A stretch of 64,000 nt of DNA from Myxococcales bacterium. Lineage in GTDB: Bacteria > Myxococcota_A > Polyangia > Polyangiales > Houyiibacteriaceae. The stretch is taken from the NCBI GenBank assembly GCA_019637115.1, contig JAHBWH010000006.1:1-64000 (forward strand). Reading direction: 5' to 3'. Shown piece after piece: positions 36,813 through 46,494 of this stretch (position 1 is its first letter; each line of letters begins with the position of its first letter). Below the pieces are notes generated by a model, which had not been told where the DNA came from, did not search any database, and saw nothing but the letters and a program-made list of their open reading frames with translations. Position numbers and translations under genes: made by a program.

Positions 36813-37759
36813 GCCGCCCCCACGCGGCGCTCGAGCCAGTCGATCACTGGCGCCTCGCAGCGCCGGCCGGCGAAGCGAGACATCTGCTGGATCCCCGTGG
36901 GGCTCGTGACGTTCACTTCGGTGAGCTTGCCACCGATCACGTCGAGGCCGACGAAGAAGAGTCCGTCGGCGCGCAGGCGCGGGGTGACGGTCGCGATGAT
37001 GTGGCGATCGGCGTCGCTCAGGTCGGCGGGCTTCACGCTGCCGCCGACGTGCATGTTCGAGCGCACGTCGTCCGAGCGCGGCACCCGGAGGATCGCGCCG
37101 ATCACCTCGCCGTCGATCAGCAAGATGCGTTTGTCGCCCTCGGTGACCTCCGGCAGGAAGGCCTGCACCATCGCGAGGCGCCGGCCGAGGCGCGTGACGT
37201 GCTCGACGAGGCCGTTGAAGTTCTTGTCGTCCGCCATCAGCGCGAAGACGCCCTCGCCGCCGTGGCCGTCGATCGGCTTGATGACCGCGCGGCCGCCCAC
37301 CTCGTCCACGAAGGCGCGGATGCGGGCCTTGTCGGCGCTCACCAGCGTGCGCGGCGTCAGCTCTGGGAAGTGGCAGGCGTAGAGCTTCTCGTTCGCGTCG
37401 CGCAGGCCGCGCGGGTCGTTGACGACGAGCGGCCGCTCGCCGCGCAGACGCTCGAGCAGGAGCGTGAGCCAGAGGTAGTCGGAGTCGAAGGGGGGATCCT
37501 TGCGGACGAGGATGACGTCGTGCGTCTGGCCGAGGTCGACGAGCTCCGGCTCGCCGAGCGTGATGGGGGCCGCGGCGTCGCGCTGCATGGTCGCGCGGCG
37601 CACCCACGCGCGGACGCGGCCGTCGAGCAGGTCGAGGTCGCTCGGCTGGCAGTGGTCGACGTGGTGCCCGCGCCCTTGGGCCTCGAGCATCAGAGCGAAG
37701 GAGGTGTCCCCGTCGACCTGAACGGTCGAGACCGGATCCATCACGACGAGCAGCCGCAT
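36809..37759 (-). CDS. gshB: Glutathione synthetase
   Basis: Joins gamma-glutamylcysteine and glycine with ATP in the cytoplasm. 316 residues, the same length as the Escherichia coli enzyme, from ATG 37759 (MRLLVVMDPVSTV). Typical motifs: DGDTSFALMLEAQ, RKDPPFDSDYLW, VVNDPRGLRDANEKLYACHFPELTP, KPIDGHGGEGVF (ATP-grasp loop), GDKRILLIDGEVIGAILRVP, NMHVGGSVKP and LTEVNVTSPTGIQQM. No gshA in the window. Cotranscribed with the propeller lipoprotein. Confidence 0.95.
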   Translation of the reverse strand: MRLLVVMDPVSTVQVDGDTSFALMLEAQGRGHHVDHCQPSDLDLLDGRVRAWVRRATMQRDAAAPITLGEPELVDLGQTHDVILVRKDPPFDSDYLWLTLLLERLRGERPLVVNDPRGLRDANEKLYACHFPELTPRTLVSADKARIRAFVDEVGGRAVIKPIDGHGGEGVFALMADDKNFNGLVEHVTRLGRRLAMVQAFLPEVTEGDKRILLIDGEVIGAILRVPRSDDVRSNMHVGGSVKPADLSDADRHIIATVTPRLRADGLFFVGLDVIGGKLTEVNVTSPTGIQQMSRFAGRRCEAPVIDWLERRVGAA

Positions 37760-37859
37760 GTGCCTGCGGTAGCACCGCCCAGCCGCGCGGGGAACCCCGG
37801 GCCGCACGCACCTTGGCCGAGCGAACCCAGCGCTATGCAATAATACATCGCTATTGTAA

Positions 37860-37970
37860 CAAGCCGGGCGCCCTGACCTCGGTGGGGAGAACTTCTGCGG
37901 CCTGAGCTACGAAGGGACGGGGACCAGCCTGAACGACAACGTCCGCTCCTACGTGATCACGTACGAGTAG
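37860..37970 (+). pseudogene. C-terminal remnant of a secreted protein gene
   Basis: From the stop TAA at 37857 to TAG at 37968 the frame is open for 36 codons but has no start. It reads a plausible C-terminus (GENFCGLSYEGTGTSLNDNV then RSYVITYE), with Cys, Gly and Asn use typical of a secreted beta-rich protein. A strong terminator follows 22 bp later. The 5' part is gone; the AT-rich bases at 37832-37860 may mark the break. Confidence 0.6.
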
Positions 37971-37991
37971 TCGCGGTTGCTCGTGAACGCA

Positions 37992-38025
37992 GCGCGTCCG
38001 AGCACGTGCTCGGGCGCGCTTCTTT
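37992..38025 (+). terminator. Intrinsic terminator after the gene remnant
   Basis: Stem GCGCGTCCGAGCAC / GTGCTCGGGCGCGC (one G-T pair), followed by TTCTTT. Its position just past the remnant's stop supports that stop being a former gene end. Confidence 0.75.
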
Positions 38026-38053
38026 CACGCGCTCACGAGAGACGGCGAGCGCC

Positions 38054-38632
38054 TCAGGTGCCTGAGCCGAAGCGGGTCGTCAGGCCGAGCGAGACGACCG
38101 TGCTCGCGAAGCGGTGGACCCATGGATACTCGGCCCGAACGGCGAATGTTCGCTGAACACCCACACCGACCTCGCCGGTGAGGATGACCCGAGGATGGAC
38201 GACCACCCCGACGCCGCCGGTGAGGAACCCGCCGACCGAATGGCTGGTCGTACGGTATCCGTAGCTGTCGAGTCCACGCCCGAAGTGGTAGGCGGCCCCG
38301 AGGCGCAGGAGCGGAACGACGCGATCGGCCGCCGAAGCGTCGGGCGCGAGGGCGGCGTCCATGTTCCGCAAGTAGAGCTTGAGCGCGAGGGTTGGCCCAC
38401 CGGCCCAGTAGGAGGAGCGGAGCTCGCCTTCGGGATGTTGCGATTGGTTGCCCGAGAACGACGCGCTCGCCCCGAGGTGGAGCACGGCTTGGCGCCCGAG
38501 CAGCAGGCCGCCCGAGACCCCACCACCCCTTCCCATGGTGAAGTCCAGCTCCTGCGCGTGCGCGCGGTCGGGCGTGTCGGCAGCCAGCGTGAGGAGAGAG
38601 GTGGCGAGAGCGAGGAGAAGATGACGTCGCAT
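38054..38632 (-). CDS. Putative small outer-membrane barrel protein
   Basis: 192 residues. Signal peptide (RRHLLLALATSLLTLAADTPDRAHAQ), then regular beta-strand alternation (GLLLGRQAVLHLGASASFSG, LALKLYLRNMDAAL, PLLRLGAAYHFGRGLDSYGY, GGFLTGGVGVVVHPRVILTGEVGVGVQ, VVSLGLTTRFG end). Resembles OmpA/OprG-like eight-strand barrels but no family is certain. ATG 38632 has GGAG upstream. Confidence 0.76.
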   Translation of the reverse strand: MRRHLLLALATSLLTLAADTPDRAHAQELDFTMGRGGGVSGGLLLGRQAVLHLGASASFSGNQSQHPEGELRSSYWAGGPTLALKLYLRNMDAALAPDASAADRVVPLLRLGAAYHFGRGLDSYGYRTTSHSVGGFLTGGVGVVVHPRVILTGEVGVGVQRTFAVRAEYPWVHRFASTVVSLGLTTRFGSGT

Positions 38633-38982
38633 TCGAGCGCTCCAGGTTGAGGTTCGTCCCCTCACAGAGCAGCGCGCGTGCCGTCACGATCTCGTTCGTT
38701 CGTCGACGCCGACGAATGAAACGAAAGACCTTCACCCTGTCACGTTGGCTCGTCGACTTCGGCCCCGCTGCCAGCGTGACCCGACGACGTCCGGCGGGCC
38801 GATGACAGGCGCGCCGATGACAGGCGCGCCGAGGACAGGCGCGCCGAGGACAGGCGCGCCGAGGACAGGCGCGCCGAGGACAGGCACGCCGATGACAAGC
38901 ACGCCGATGACAAGCACGCCGATGACAGGCACGCCGATGGCATCGGCGCGCCGATGACACGGGGCGCTGCTACGTTCCGCCC
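38633..38982. other. Divergent region between barrel-protein gene and uvrB
   Basis: 350 bp. The left half (to about 38760) is more AT-rich and probably holds the minus-strand promoter. The right half is the 15-bp tandem array (38801-38957), directly before uvrB. No LexA-type SOS box was recognised. Confidence 0.5.
38801..38957. repeat. 15-bp tandem repeat array upstream of uvrB
   Basis: About ten units of GATGACAGGCGCGCC (variants GAGGACAGG, GATGACAAGCACGCC), in register every 15 bp from 38801. GGCGCGCC in each unit is itself palindromic. The array ends 26 bp before the uvrB ATG and so lies where its promoter or leader should be. Confidence 0.93.
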
Positions 38983-41010
38983 ATGGGCCAAGCCTTCGAG
39001 CTCGTCACCTCTCTCGCCCCTCGGGGCGACCAACCCCGCGCCATCGAAGAGCTGACCGCCGGCCTCGCCGCGGGGGACCGCTACCAATGCCTGCTGGGGA
39101 TCACGGGCAGCGGCAAGACGTTCTCCATCGCGAACGTCATCGCGCGCTCGAACCGGCCCGCCCTCGTGATGGCGCCCAACAAGACGCTCGCGGCCCAGCT
39201 CTACGCCGAGCTCCAAGAGCTCTTCCCGAACAACGCGGTCCAGTACTTCGTCAGCTACTACGACTACTACCAGCCCGAGGCCTACATCCCGGCGAGCGAC
39301 ACCTTCATCGAGAAGGACGCGATCATCAACGACGAGATCGACCGGATGCGCCACGGCGCCACGCACGCCCTGCTCAGCCGGCGCGACGTCATCATCGTCG
39401 CGAGCGTCTCGTGCATCTACGGCATCGGCTCGGCCGAGTGGTATCAAGAGATGCTCATCGACCTCCGCCTGGGCGAGGAGCTCCTTCGCGATCGGCTGCT
39501 CCGCCGGCTCGTCGACATCCAGTATCAGCGCAACGACGTCGACTTCCACCGGGGCACCTTCCGGGTGCGCGGCGACGTGGTCGAGGTCTTCCCCGCCCAC
39601 GCGGACAAGACGGCGATCCGCGTCGAATACTTCGGCGACGAGATCGAGCGCATCACCGAGATCGATCCTTTGCGGGGCATCGTGCTGAGGGACCTCGATC
39701 GATACGCAATCTATCCGGGCAGCCACTACGTCACCCCCGAGCAGCAGCGGGCCAAGGCGATCCAATCGATCCGGGCCGAGCTCCGCGAGCGGCTGGAGGA
39801 GCTCGAGGCCGCGGACAAGCTGCTGGAGCGGCAGCGGCTCGAGCAGCGGACGATGTTCGACCTCGAGATGCTCGAGCAGATCGGGCACTGCCAGGGGATC
39901 GAGAACTACTCGCGCCACCTCAGCGGCCGGAAGGCCGGCGAGCCCCCGCCGACCCTGCTCGACTATCTCCCCGAGGACGTGCTCATGATCCTCGACGAGT
40001 CGCACCAGACGGTGCCGCAGATCGGCGCGATGTTCCGCGGGGACCGCGCGCGGAAAGAGACGCTCGTCGCGCACGGCTTCCGCCTCCCGAGCGCGCTCGA
40101 CAACCGCCCGCTGACGTTCGAGGAGTGGGAGGCACGTATCAAACAAGCGATCTTCGTCAGCGCGACGCCCGGAGAGTACGAGCTCGACAAGACCGAGGGC
40201 GTGGTCGTCGAGCAGGTGATCCGGCCGACCGGGTTGATGGATCCCGTCATCGAGGTGCGCCCAGTCGGATCGCAGGTCGACGACCTGCTCGGGGAGATCC
40301 GTGCGCGCGTCGAGCGGGACGAGCGGGTCCTCGTCACGACGCTCACCAAGCGCATGGCAGAGGACCTGACGGAGTATTACGGCGAGCTCGGCGTCCGCGT
40401 GCGCTACCTCCACAGCGACATCGACACGCTCGAGCGGGTCGCCATCCTGCGCGACCTGCGCCGCGGCGAGTTCGACGTGCTCGTCGGCATCAACCTGCTC
40501 CGAGAGGGCCTCGACCTGCCCGAGGTCTCGCTCGTCGCCATCCTGGACGCCGACAAGGAGGGGTTCCTCCGCTCGACGCGCTCGCTGATCCAGACCATCG
40601 GGCGGGCCGCGCGCAACGTCGAAGGCCGCGTGCTGATGTACGCCGACAAGATCACCCCCTCGATGCAGGTCGCGCTCGACGAGACGGCCCGGCGGCGGGA
40701 GCTCCAGGCCGCGTACAACGTCGAGCACGGCATCACGCCCGCGACGGTCCGGAAGGCGATCTTCGACCTCGACCCCTCGCTCGGCGGGAGTGATTGGTCG
40801 ACGGTGCCGCGGGGCGACGTCGATGACGCGGGGCTCCCGGTAGAGGCGCGGATCGAGTCGCTGCGGGCGGCGATGCTGAAGGCCGCCGAGGAGCTCGACT
40901 TCGAGCGCGCGGCGAGTCTACGGGACGAGATCCGTCGGCTCGAAGAGGGCGGCAAGGTCGAGCGCGCGCCGCGGAACAAAGGTCGTGGTCGCGCGCGCCC
41001 GCGGAGATGA
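38983..41010 (+). CDS. uvrB: UvrABC excision repair helicase subunit B
   Basis: Damage-verifying ATPase of nucleotide excision repair. 675 residues, normal length. Walker A GITGSGKT at 39-46; beta-hairpin [16 protein letters not shown], which inserts into [15 protein letters not shown] (Walker B region); helicase motifs [26 protein letters not shown] and QTIGRAARN. The C-terminal UVR domain ([19 protein letters not shown]) for UvrA/UvrC contact is followed by a basic tail ([15 protein letters not shown]). ATG 38983 fits the family start. Monocistronic. Confidence 0.97.
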   Translation: MGQAFELVTSLAPRGDQPRAIEELTAGLAAGDRYQCLLGITGSGKTFSIANVIARSNRPALVMAPNKTLAAQLYAELQELFPNNAVQYFVSYYDYYQPEAYIPASDTFIEKDAIINDEIDRMRHGATHALLSRRDVIIVASVSCIYGIGSAEWYQEMLIDLRLGEELLRDRLLRRLVDIQYQRNDVDFHRGTFRVRGDVVEVFPAHADKTAIRVEYFGDEIERITEIDPLRGIVLRDLDRYAIYPGSHYVTPEQQRAKAIQSIRAELRERLEELEAADKLLERQRLEQRTMFDLEMLEQIGHCQGIENYSRHLSGRKAGEPPPTLLDYLPEDVLMILDESHQTVPQIGAMFRGDRARKETLVAHGFRLPSALDNRPLTFEEWEARIKQAIFVSATPGEYELDKTEGVVVEQVIRPTGLMDPVIEVRPVGSQVDDLLGEIRARVERDERVLVTTLTKRMAEDLTEYYGELGVRVRYLHSDIDTLERVAILRDLRRGEFDVLVGINLLREGLDLPEVSLVAILDADKEGFLRSTRSLIQTIGRAARNVEGRVLMYADKITPSMQVALDETARRRELQAAYNVEHGITPATVRKAIFDLDPSLGGSDWSTVPRGDVDDAGLPVEARIESLRAAMLKAAEELDFERAASLRDEIRRLEEGGKVERAPRNKGRGRARPRR

Positions 41011-41651
41011 CAGACGTCGTGCTCGGACACATGGGTCCGACGAGCACGCGCGGAAGTCATGGCGCCGGCGAAGAGGATGGCGACGCGAATCTCTCCTCGG
41101 CCGGGTGGCGCGAGCGAGACGGCAGCGACGCGAATCGCGCGGGATACGAGGAGTATTCGGCGCCTTGCGTTCGATCGAGGCCGCGAAGATGACGACGACG
41201 TGAAGCGCTCGTCATCATGATGATGCGTTTGCATTGACCGTTTGGTCCGCAGACTGTCGCAAACTTAATGGTTAGTTCAGGACCGATGACGAGACGCTCG
41301 CTAGGTTGGGCGACACCTCTGCGATGACGTCCGCGCCGTCCGCTCCTCGGGCGTGTGGGCGCTGCGCGTTTCCATCGCCGCTCACGGCGCCGCTCACCAC
41401 CAGCCCAAACCCGCTCGTCTCGAGCCGGGGGTGGCCGCGCTTTCCGTCGTTCGGCGCCCCTCACCGCGATGCCCACATCCACTCGTCTCCAGCCGAAAGC
41501 CGTCGTCGCCGTTCGGTCATCGGCGATCACCACGACGACGCCCACACGCGCTCGCCTCGAGCCGACGGCGACCGCCCGGTCCGTCGCCGTCCGCTCGGCG
41601 GCGGCCGGCGCGACACCCGCTCGCCTCGAGCCAGCAGCCACGGCGCATTCG
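41011..41651. other. Gap after uvrB with repeats at its right end
   Basis: 641 bp before the chosen start of the porin-like gene. Bases 41190-41280 are clearly less GC-rich and are a likely promoter region. From about 41400 on, four imperfect repeats of about 66 bp (each with CTCGYCTCGAGCC) are in frame with the porin gene and would encode TRARLEPTATARSVAVRSA-like peptides if translated from GTG 41355 or ATG 41469. Confidence 0.5.
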
Positions 41652-43313
41652 GTGACGGCTCGGTCGGCGCCCATCACCACGACGCCCAGACTTCCTTCGA
41701 GGCGGAAGGCCTTCACCTGGGCGATCTGCGCGCTCGGTCTCCTCGCCGCGTCCTCGACCGCCGCGCAGCCGCCCACGGAACCCGCGGCGGGGAACCCCGC
41801 GCGCGCAGACGAGGCCAGTCCGGAGTCGGAGCGAGAGGACGCACCGTTCGATCCCGCGGAGGAAGCCCCGCCGAACGACCCCGCCGTGCCGACCGAGATG
41901 CGCGAGGAACCGGCGGCATACGTGGCCTCCACGGACGATCGAAGCGTGGAAGAGCCGAGCGTCGCTCGACCGCTCGACTCACCCGCCACCGAAGCGTCGG
42001 CGTCGGCGCCCGGAGACAGGATGGACGAGGCGCCGGGAGCAGACGAGGTCGACGAGCCGGCCCACGCCCACCGCGGAGGCCTCGTCGAGGAGCTGACCTA
42101 CGAGCAGCACCCGGGCTTGCCACCTGCCGCGTCCAAGATCTTCTTCTCCGAGCGCCGCTACGCGATCTCGGGCTTCGGCGAGCTCGCCTACACCCACTAC
42201 TTCGGGGACAAGAACCGCGCGAGCGGGGACATCGAGCTCTTCAACACGAACCTCTACCGCTTCGTGCTCTACGGCGCCTACCGCGCGACCGACTGGCTCG
42301 TCCTCTACGCCGAGGTCTTCGCCGAGTTCTTCCACGACGGGCTCCGCGAGCACGCGCACGAGCTCTTCGTCGAGGCCTTCGTCGACTTCGTCATCTCGAA
42401 GCCCTTCGGCCTCCGGCTCGGCTGGTTCCAGGTACCGATCGGCTACGTGAACAACAACGACGAGCCGATCATGTTCTACTCGGTCAACCGCCCCGAGGTG
42501 GAGCGGCTCATCATCCCGACCCAGTGGATCGAGCTCGGCGCGCAGGCGTACGGGCGCATCGGCGACCGGGCGAGCTGGCTCGTCGGCGCCTTCCAAGGCG
42601 TGCAGGGGCGCGACCTCGTGGGCGCGAGCTGGCTCCGGCGCGGACGCGAGAACAACGTCCGCATGAACTTCGACAGCATCGCAGTCGCCGGCCAGGTGAA
42701 CGTCTACCCGATCGACGGGCTGAGCCTGAGCGTCTCGGGCATGTTCGCGCAGAGCGGGAACCACGAGCGCGTCGCGGTCGGTGGGGAGGACCTCCGCGTG
42801 ACGGCGCCGACGGGGATCCTCTCGGGCTACGCCCGCTACGAGACCGGCGCCTGGAGCCTGATGGCGATGGGCGTGCTCGGCTGGATGGGCCAGACGGACC
42901 GGATGTATCACCTGACCGCCCTCGGCGAGGAGGGCCCGCAGATCCTGGGCGCGCGGACCTACGGCTACTATTTCGAGGTCGGCTTCGACCTCCTGCACTA
43001 CTTGCCCCGCATCCGCCGAGAGCCGCGCGAGACCTTCCTCTGGCGGACCCAAGAGATGCGGCTCCCGCTCTTCGTCCGCTACGAGCGGCTCGACACGCAC
43101 GACCGGGTCGCCGGCTCGCTGGCCGCGCAGATGACCGAGGCCGACCTGCTCTACCGTAGCAACCTCGATATCCTGACGTTCGGCGCGAACTTCAACCTCC
43201 GGCGCAACGTGGTGTTGAAGGCGAACTATCAGGTCCGGCGCAACCGGGAGCGCGCCCCCCACCTGGCCGTCGAGTCGAACCGCTTCGAGACCGGCCTCGG
43301 CTTCATCTTCTGA
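41652..43313 (+). CDS. Porin-like outer-membrane protein
   Basis: 553 residues from GTG 41652. Signal peptide (RKAFTWAICALGLLAASSTAAQ), then an acidic Asp/Glu/Ala/Pro-rich linker (about 35-150). A large beta-barrel follows: RYAISGFGELAYTHYFGD, NTNLYRFVLYGAYRATDWLVLYAEVFAEF, FGLRLGWFQVPIGYVNNND, NPR-type loops, ending ESNRFETGLGFIF with a C-terminal Phe. The GWFQVPIGYVN segment resembles phosphate-selective porin O/P-type proteins; the substrate is uncertain. The frame is open to 41355 through in-frame 66-bp repeats, so a longer product cannot be excluded. Confidence 0.78.
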   Translation: MTARSAPITTTPRLPSRRKAFTWAICALGLLAASSTAAQPPTEPAAGNPARADEASPESEREDAPFDPAEEAPPNDPAVPTEMREEPAAYVASTDDRSVEEPSVARPLDSPATEASASAPGDRMDEAPGADEVDEPAHAHRGGLVEELTYEQHPGLPPAASKIFFSERRYAISGFGELAYTHYFGDKNRASGDIELFNTNLYRFVLYGAYRATDWLVLYAEVFAEFFHDGLREHAHELFVEAFVDFVISKPFGLRLGWFQVPIGYVNNNDEPIMFYSVNRPEVERLIIPTQWIELGAQAYGRIGDRASWLVGAFQGVQGRDLVGASWLRRGRENNVRMNFDSIAVAGQVNVYPIDGLSLSVSGMFAQSGNHERVAVGGEDLRVTAPTGILSGYARYETGAWSLMAMGVLGWMGQTDRMYHLTALGEEGPQILGARTYGYYFEVGFDLLHYLPRIRREPRETFLWRTQEMRLPLFVRYERLDTHDRVAGSLAAQMTEADLLYRSNLDILTFGANFNLRRNVVLKANYQVRRNRERAPHLAVESNRFETGLGFIF

Positions 43314-43410
43314 GCCCGGACCCGGGCGTCGCGGGCGATGACCAAGCCGTGACACGACGATGACATTGCGGTGCGAGCTAGCCTCGCGGCCAGACCTTAT
43401 CCTCGGACCG

Positions 43411-44346
43411 ATGTCGCACGCGGTCGCTGTCGCTCAGCCGCTCGTTCACGAGCTCCACGCCACCCTGCTCGCGCTCGACGCGGCCCGGTTCCGGGACACC
43501 AAGCGAGCGGAGCTCGCGCGGCGACTGGGTGCGTTGCGAGAGCGGCTGCACCACGCGGCGCAGGCCCAGGAGCTCGGCGAGACGGCGCGCGGCCACCTCC
43601 ACGAGCTCGCGGAGTTCCTCCGCGCGCACCTCCCCGACGGCACCGCGGCCCGCGAGCGGTGGATGCGGCTCCGCGACGAGCTGCAGCCGCGCTACGAAGC
43701 GCTCCTGGTCGCGCTCCGCGAGCACGCCGTCCACGCGCCGAGCCTCCGACCGACGAACTACGTCCGGAACCTCTTCCACGTCGGCAACGCGCTCGTCGTC
43801 CTGACGCTCGTCGTGCTGCTGCCGAGCGCGTGGCTCATCCCGCTGGCGAGCGCGTTCTTCGGCCTCGCCGTCTTCCTCGAGACCTCGCGCCGCTTCAGCG
43901 CGCGCTGGAACGCGTTGCTCATGAAGCTCTTCGGGCCCGTCGCCCACCCCTACGAGCACTACCGGGTGAACAGCGCGAGCTGGTACGTCGGCGCGCTCTT
44001 CGTGCTCGCGTGGATGGAGCGCCCGATGGTCGCCGCGGTCGGCATCGGCGTGCTCGGCCTCGCGGACCCGGCAGCCTCGCTCGTCGGCCGCCGGTTCGGG
44101 CGGCGCAAGCTCCTCCACGGCCGCACGCTCGAGGGTACGCTCACCTTCGCCGCCGTCGGCGCGCTCGTCAGCGCCGCCGTGCTCGTCGGTTACGGCCTTC
44201 CCGCGCTGACGGTCGCGATCGTCTCCGTCGCGGCGGGCATCGCGGGCGCGCTCGCCGAGCTCATGAGCCGCCGCGTCGATGACAACTTCTCCGTCCCCGT
44301 CCTCACCGCGGCGGCCGCCTGGGGGATGGTCACCCTCCTCGGCTGA
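43411..44346 (+). CDS. Dolichol/phytol kinase-like integral membrane protein
   Basis: 311 residues from ATG 43411. A helical cytoplasmic N-terminus (1-120) is followed by about seven membrane segments. The motif ADPAASLVGRRFGRRKLLHGRTLEGTLTF matches the CTP-binding region of the SEC59/dolichol kinase and phytol kinase family, which phosphorylates polyprenols or phytol using CTP. Substrate not predictable. Converges with the next gene (23 bp gap). Confidence 0.78.
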   Translation: MSHAVAVAQPLVHELHATLLALDAARFRDTKRAELARRLGALRERLHHAAQAQELGETARGHLHELAEFLRAHLPDGTAARERWMRLRDELQPRYEALLVALREHAVHAPSLRPTNYVRNLFHVGNALVVLTLVVLLPSAWLIPLASAFFGLAVFLETSRRFSARWNALLMKLFGPVAHPYEHYRVNSASWYVGALFVLAWMERPMVAAVGIGVLGLADPAASLVGRRFGRRKLLHGRTLEGTLTFAAVGALVSAAVLVGYGLPALTVAIVSVAAGIAGALAELMSRRVDDNFSVPVLTAAAAWGMVTLLG

Positions 44347-44369
44347 GCTCGTCGGACGCGCCCTCGAGC

Positions 44370-45389
44370 TCACTCCAAGATCAGGCGGGAGACGACGAGC
44401 GCGCCCGCTTGGCCCTCCTGCCACTCGGCGCCGGCGCCGATCTGGAGGCGGAAGCGTCGTACGATCTGCCAGTGGAGCTGGGCGAGGGCCAGACCCTCCC
44501 AGTGGTTCTGCACCGCCCACGCGATGTTGCCCTCGAGGCCGATGGTGAACGCCTCGTTGATGTCGTAGTAGACGCTCGGGTTGAGCAAGAGCTCCTCGCG
44601 GCGCGTCTCGCCTCCGACCAGCACCCGCGCGCCGGCCATCGCGAAGAGGGCGAAGTGCCCGATGCGGCCGCCCGCGAGGTAGAGCGCCGTCAGCTCGGTC
44701 GCGTCTGCGTCGAGGAGGTACTCGACGATCGCCTGCACGCCGTGGGTGAAGCGCTCGGCGCGCGAGGGCGCGGTCCATTGGAACGCCGCCTTCAGCGCCT
44801 CCACCTCGCGGTCCACCATCGGCAGCTCGATCTCGATGGCGAGCCCGTCCCAGAACGCCCACTCGACCTCGGGCGCCCAGGTCGTCGCGCCGAAGCGACC
44901 GCGACGGGGGCGGACCTGGACGAGCACGTTCGCCTCCACCTCGCCGCGGCGCGCGCCGAGGCCCCGGACGAGATCGAAGTTCATCGGCTCGGGGATGTGC
45001 GGCGCCCCGCCCGGGAAGAGGCCCGGGCGCCGAGGATCGGACTCGCCAGCGTCGACGATGCCGTCTTGGTTGGCGTCCTCGACCCCATCGGGCACGCCGT
45101 CGCGGTCGGTGTCCGCGCGTAGCGGCGAGGTGCCCGTCGCGATCTCGATGGCGTCGGGGATCCCGTCGTCGTCGCTGTCTCGTGTCTCGTCGTCCTCGCC
45201 CTGCAGGTCGTCGTCCGCGAGCGTGTCCTCGACGTCGTGCTCGACGTCGTGCTCGCTCGGCTCGACGGCACTGGGTGGCGCTGCCGGCGGCTCGTCCTGC
45301 GCCGATACCTGGAGCCCGACGAAGCACGCGATGAAGATGCCGCAACGGAGGAGCCCAGGAACAAGTCTCGACTTCCGCTCAGATGCCAC
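44370..45389 (-). CDS. Outer-membrane-type protein with thrombospondin-type-3-like calcium-binding repeats
   Basis: 339 residues from GTG 45389. Signal peptide (GIFIACFVGLQVSAQ), an acidic stretch, then Asp-rich repeats DSDDDGIPDAIEI, ADTDRDGVPDGVEDAN, QDGIVDAGE like thrombospondin type 3 / EF calcium loops. The C-terminal 220 residues are beta-rich (VEWAFWDGLAIEIELPMV, GRIGHFALFAMAGARVLVGG, AFTIGLEGNIAWAV, ALVVSRLILE). Probably a surface barrel with a Ca-stabilised plug. Alternative GTG at 45401. Confidence 0.76.
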   Translation of the reverse strand: MASERKSRLVPGLLRCGIFIACFVGLQVSAQDEPPAAPPSAVEPSEHDVEHDVEDTLADDDLQGEDDETRDSDDDGIPDAIEIATGTSPLRADTDRDGVPDGVEDANQDGIVDAGESDPRRPGLFPGGAPHIPEPMNFDLVRGLGARRGEVEANVLVQVRPRRGRFGATTWAPEVEWAFWDGLAIEIELPMVDREVEALKAAFQWTAPSRAERFTHGVQAIVEYLLDADATELTALYLAGGRIGHFALFAMAGARVLVGGETRREELLLNPSVYYDINEAFTIGLEGNIAWAVQNHWEGLALAQLHWQIVRRFRLQIGAGAEWQEGQAGALVVSRLILE

Positions 45390-45613
45390 GTTCGAACGCA
45401 CCCTCCCGCAGACGCATGACGCGTCTCCATCGCTCGAGGGGCGACCTATGGGCCGGAAGCGAGTGGAGACGTCGACCTCGCAGCATCTGCTCGTGCCCCT
45501 GGGTAGCACGGCGTCCCTGACGGCGGCCGTTACGTTTGCGTAAGCGGTGGCAGCGATGGCGGCCGATCGAGGTCGGAAGGCGGTCCGCGTCGGGTCGGCT
45601 GGGCGGCGGACAC

Positions 45614-45778
45614 GGATGGACGTGGATGGGCACGTGGATGGGGCACGTGGATGGGCACGCGGCGGATGGGCACGCGGATGGGCACGCGGATGGGCACGTG
45701 GATGGGCACGTGGATGGGCACGTGGATGGGCACGTGGATGGGCATGTGGATGGGCACGCGGATGGGCACGTGGATGTT
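45614..45778. repeat. GATGGGCACGTG 12-bp tandem repeat tract
   Basis: About 13 units of GATGGGCACGTG or GATGGGCACGCG. The unit contains CACGTG but not the TTCACGTGAA core of parS. Confidence 0.92.
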
Positions 45779-45809
45779 CAACGACGGTCACATCTCCGCG
45801 TGGCTCACG

Positions 45810-45914
45810 GCGGGGGAGGACACGCCCCGCCACACCGGCGCGGCGCTGATGGGGCTGTAACTTCGTGACAGCCCCATCGGCCTTGACGGTGTGGCGAGGC
45901 GTGTCCTCCCCCGC
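45810..45914. repeat. Long nested inverted repeat
   Basis: Outer arms of 28 bp (45810-45837 and 45887-45914) pair with one mismatch. Inner arms GATGGGGCTGT / ACAGCCCCATC (45848-45858, 45868-45878) pair perfectly around a 9-base loop. A cruciform or strong RNA hairpin is possible. The left arm's CGCCACACCGGCGCGGCGCTGATGG tract recurs inverted near 54872-54896. Confidence 0.9.
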
Positions 45915-46494
45915 CTATCCGTTCGAGCGACCATTGGGGCTCCCGGTGCCGCTCGCGGTCGGGGGGCTCGCGGTGCTCCCGGTGCCACGAGGCTCGGACG
46001 ACGGCCCTTCAATCCCGGATTCGTGCGAGCGACCTCGGACGGCGAAGCGCGCCCGGTGCCTTCGGACGTTTGATGGAGCTCACGCCGGGAAATAGAAAGT
46101 AGGGTCGGAGGCGAGCGCCGTCGTGAGCTGCGCGCACGACAGCGCTCGCAGGGTCCGACGCGCGCGAGGTGGCGACGTCCCGTGTCGAGCATGCGGCGGT
46201 CTTCCGGGACGGCGGATGGGCGTGCCCGCTCCGCGCTGAGGCGCTGCGCTCGGCAGGTGGGTCGAGCGCACGCGGACGGATGCGGACGGACGCGGACTCG
46301 GTCCATCTCCGGCTTCGGTTCCGTCTCCGACTTCGCAACGCTGCAGGTGCGCGCGCGTCCCCGTCCCCGTCCCCGTCCCCGTCCCCGTCCCCGTCCACGT
46401 GCGCGACCAGAAACGTGTCGGGGTTCCGCGGGGGATAGACGGGACAGTTCTCACCACAGCGAAGCGCTGGTTTCTTTCGGCGAGTCGGACACAG

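Noticed and set aside
38740-40728. 662-codon open frame antisense to uvrB
   Set aside because: Mirror frame of a strongly conserved gene; its peptide is Asp/Val/Leu/Arg-rich without motifs, as expected from GC-biased codons on the other strand.
44978-45190. Asp-rich stretch as another MopE protein
   Set aside because: The spacing (DxDxDGxPD) fits thrombospondin type 3 repeats and lacks the CNG...C cysteine pattern.
45614-45778. CACGTG repeats as extra parS sites
   Set aside because: The unit GATGGGCACGTG lacks the flanking TTT/AAA needed for the parS palindrome.
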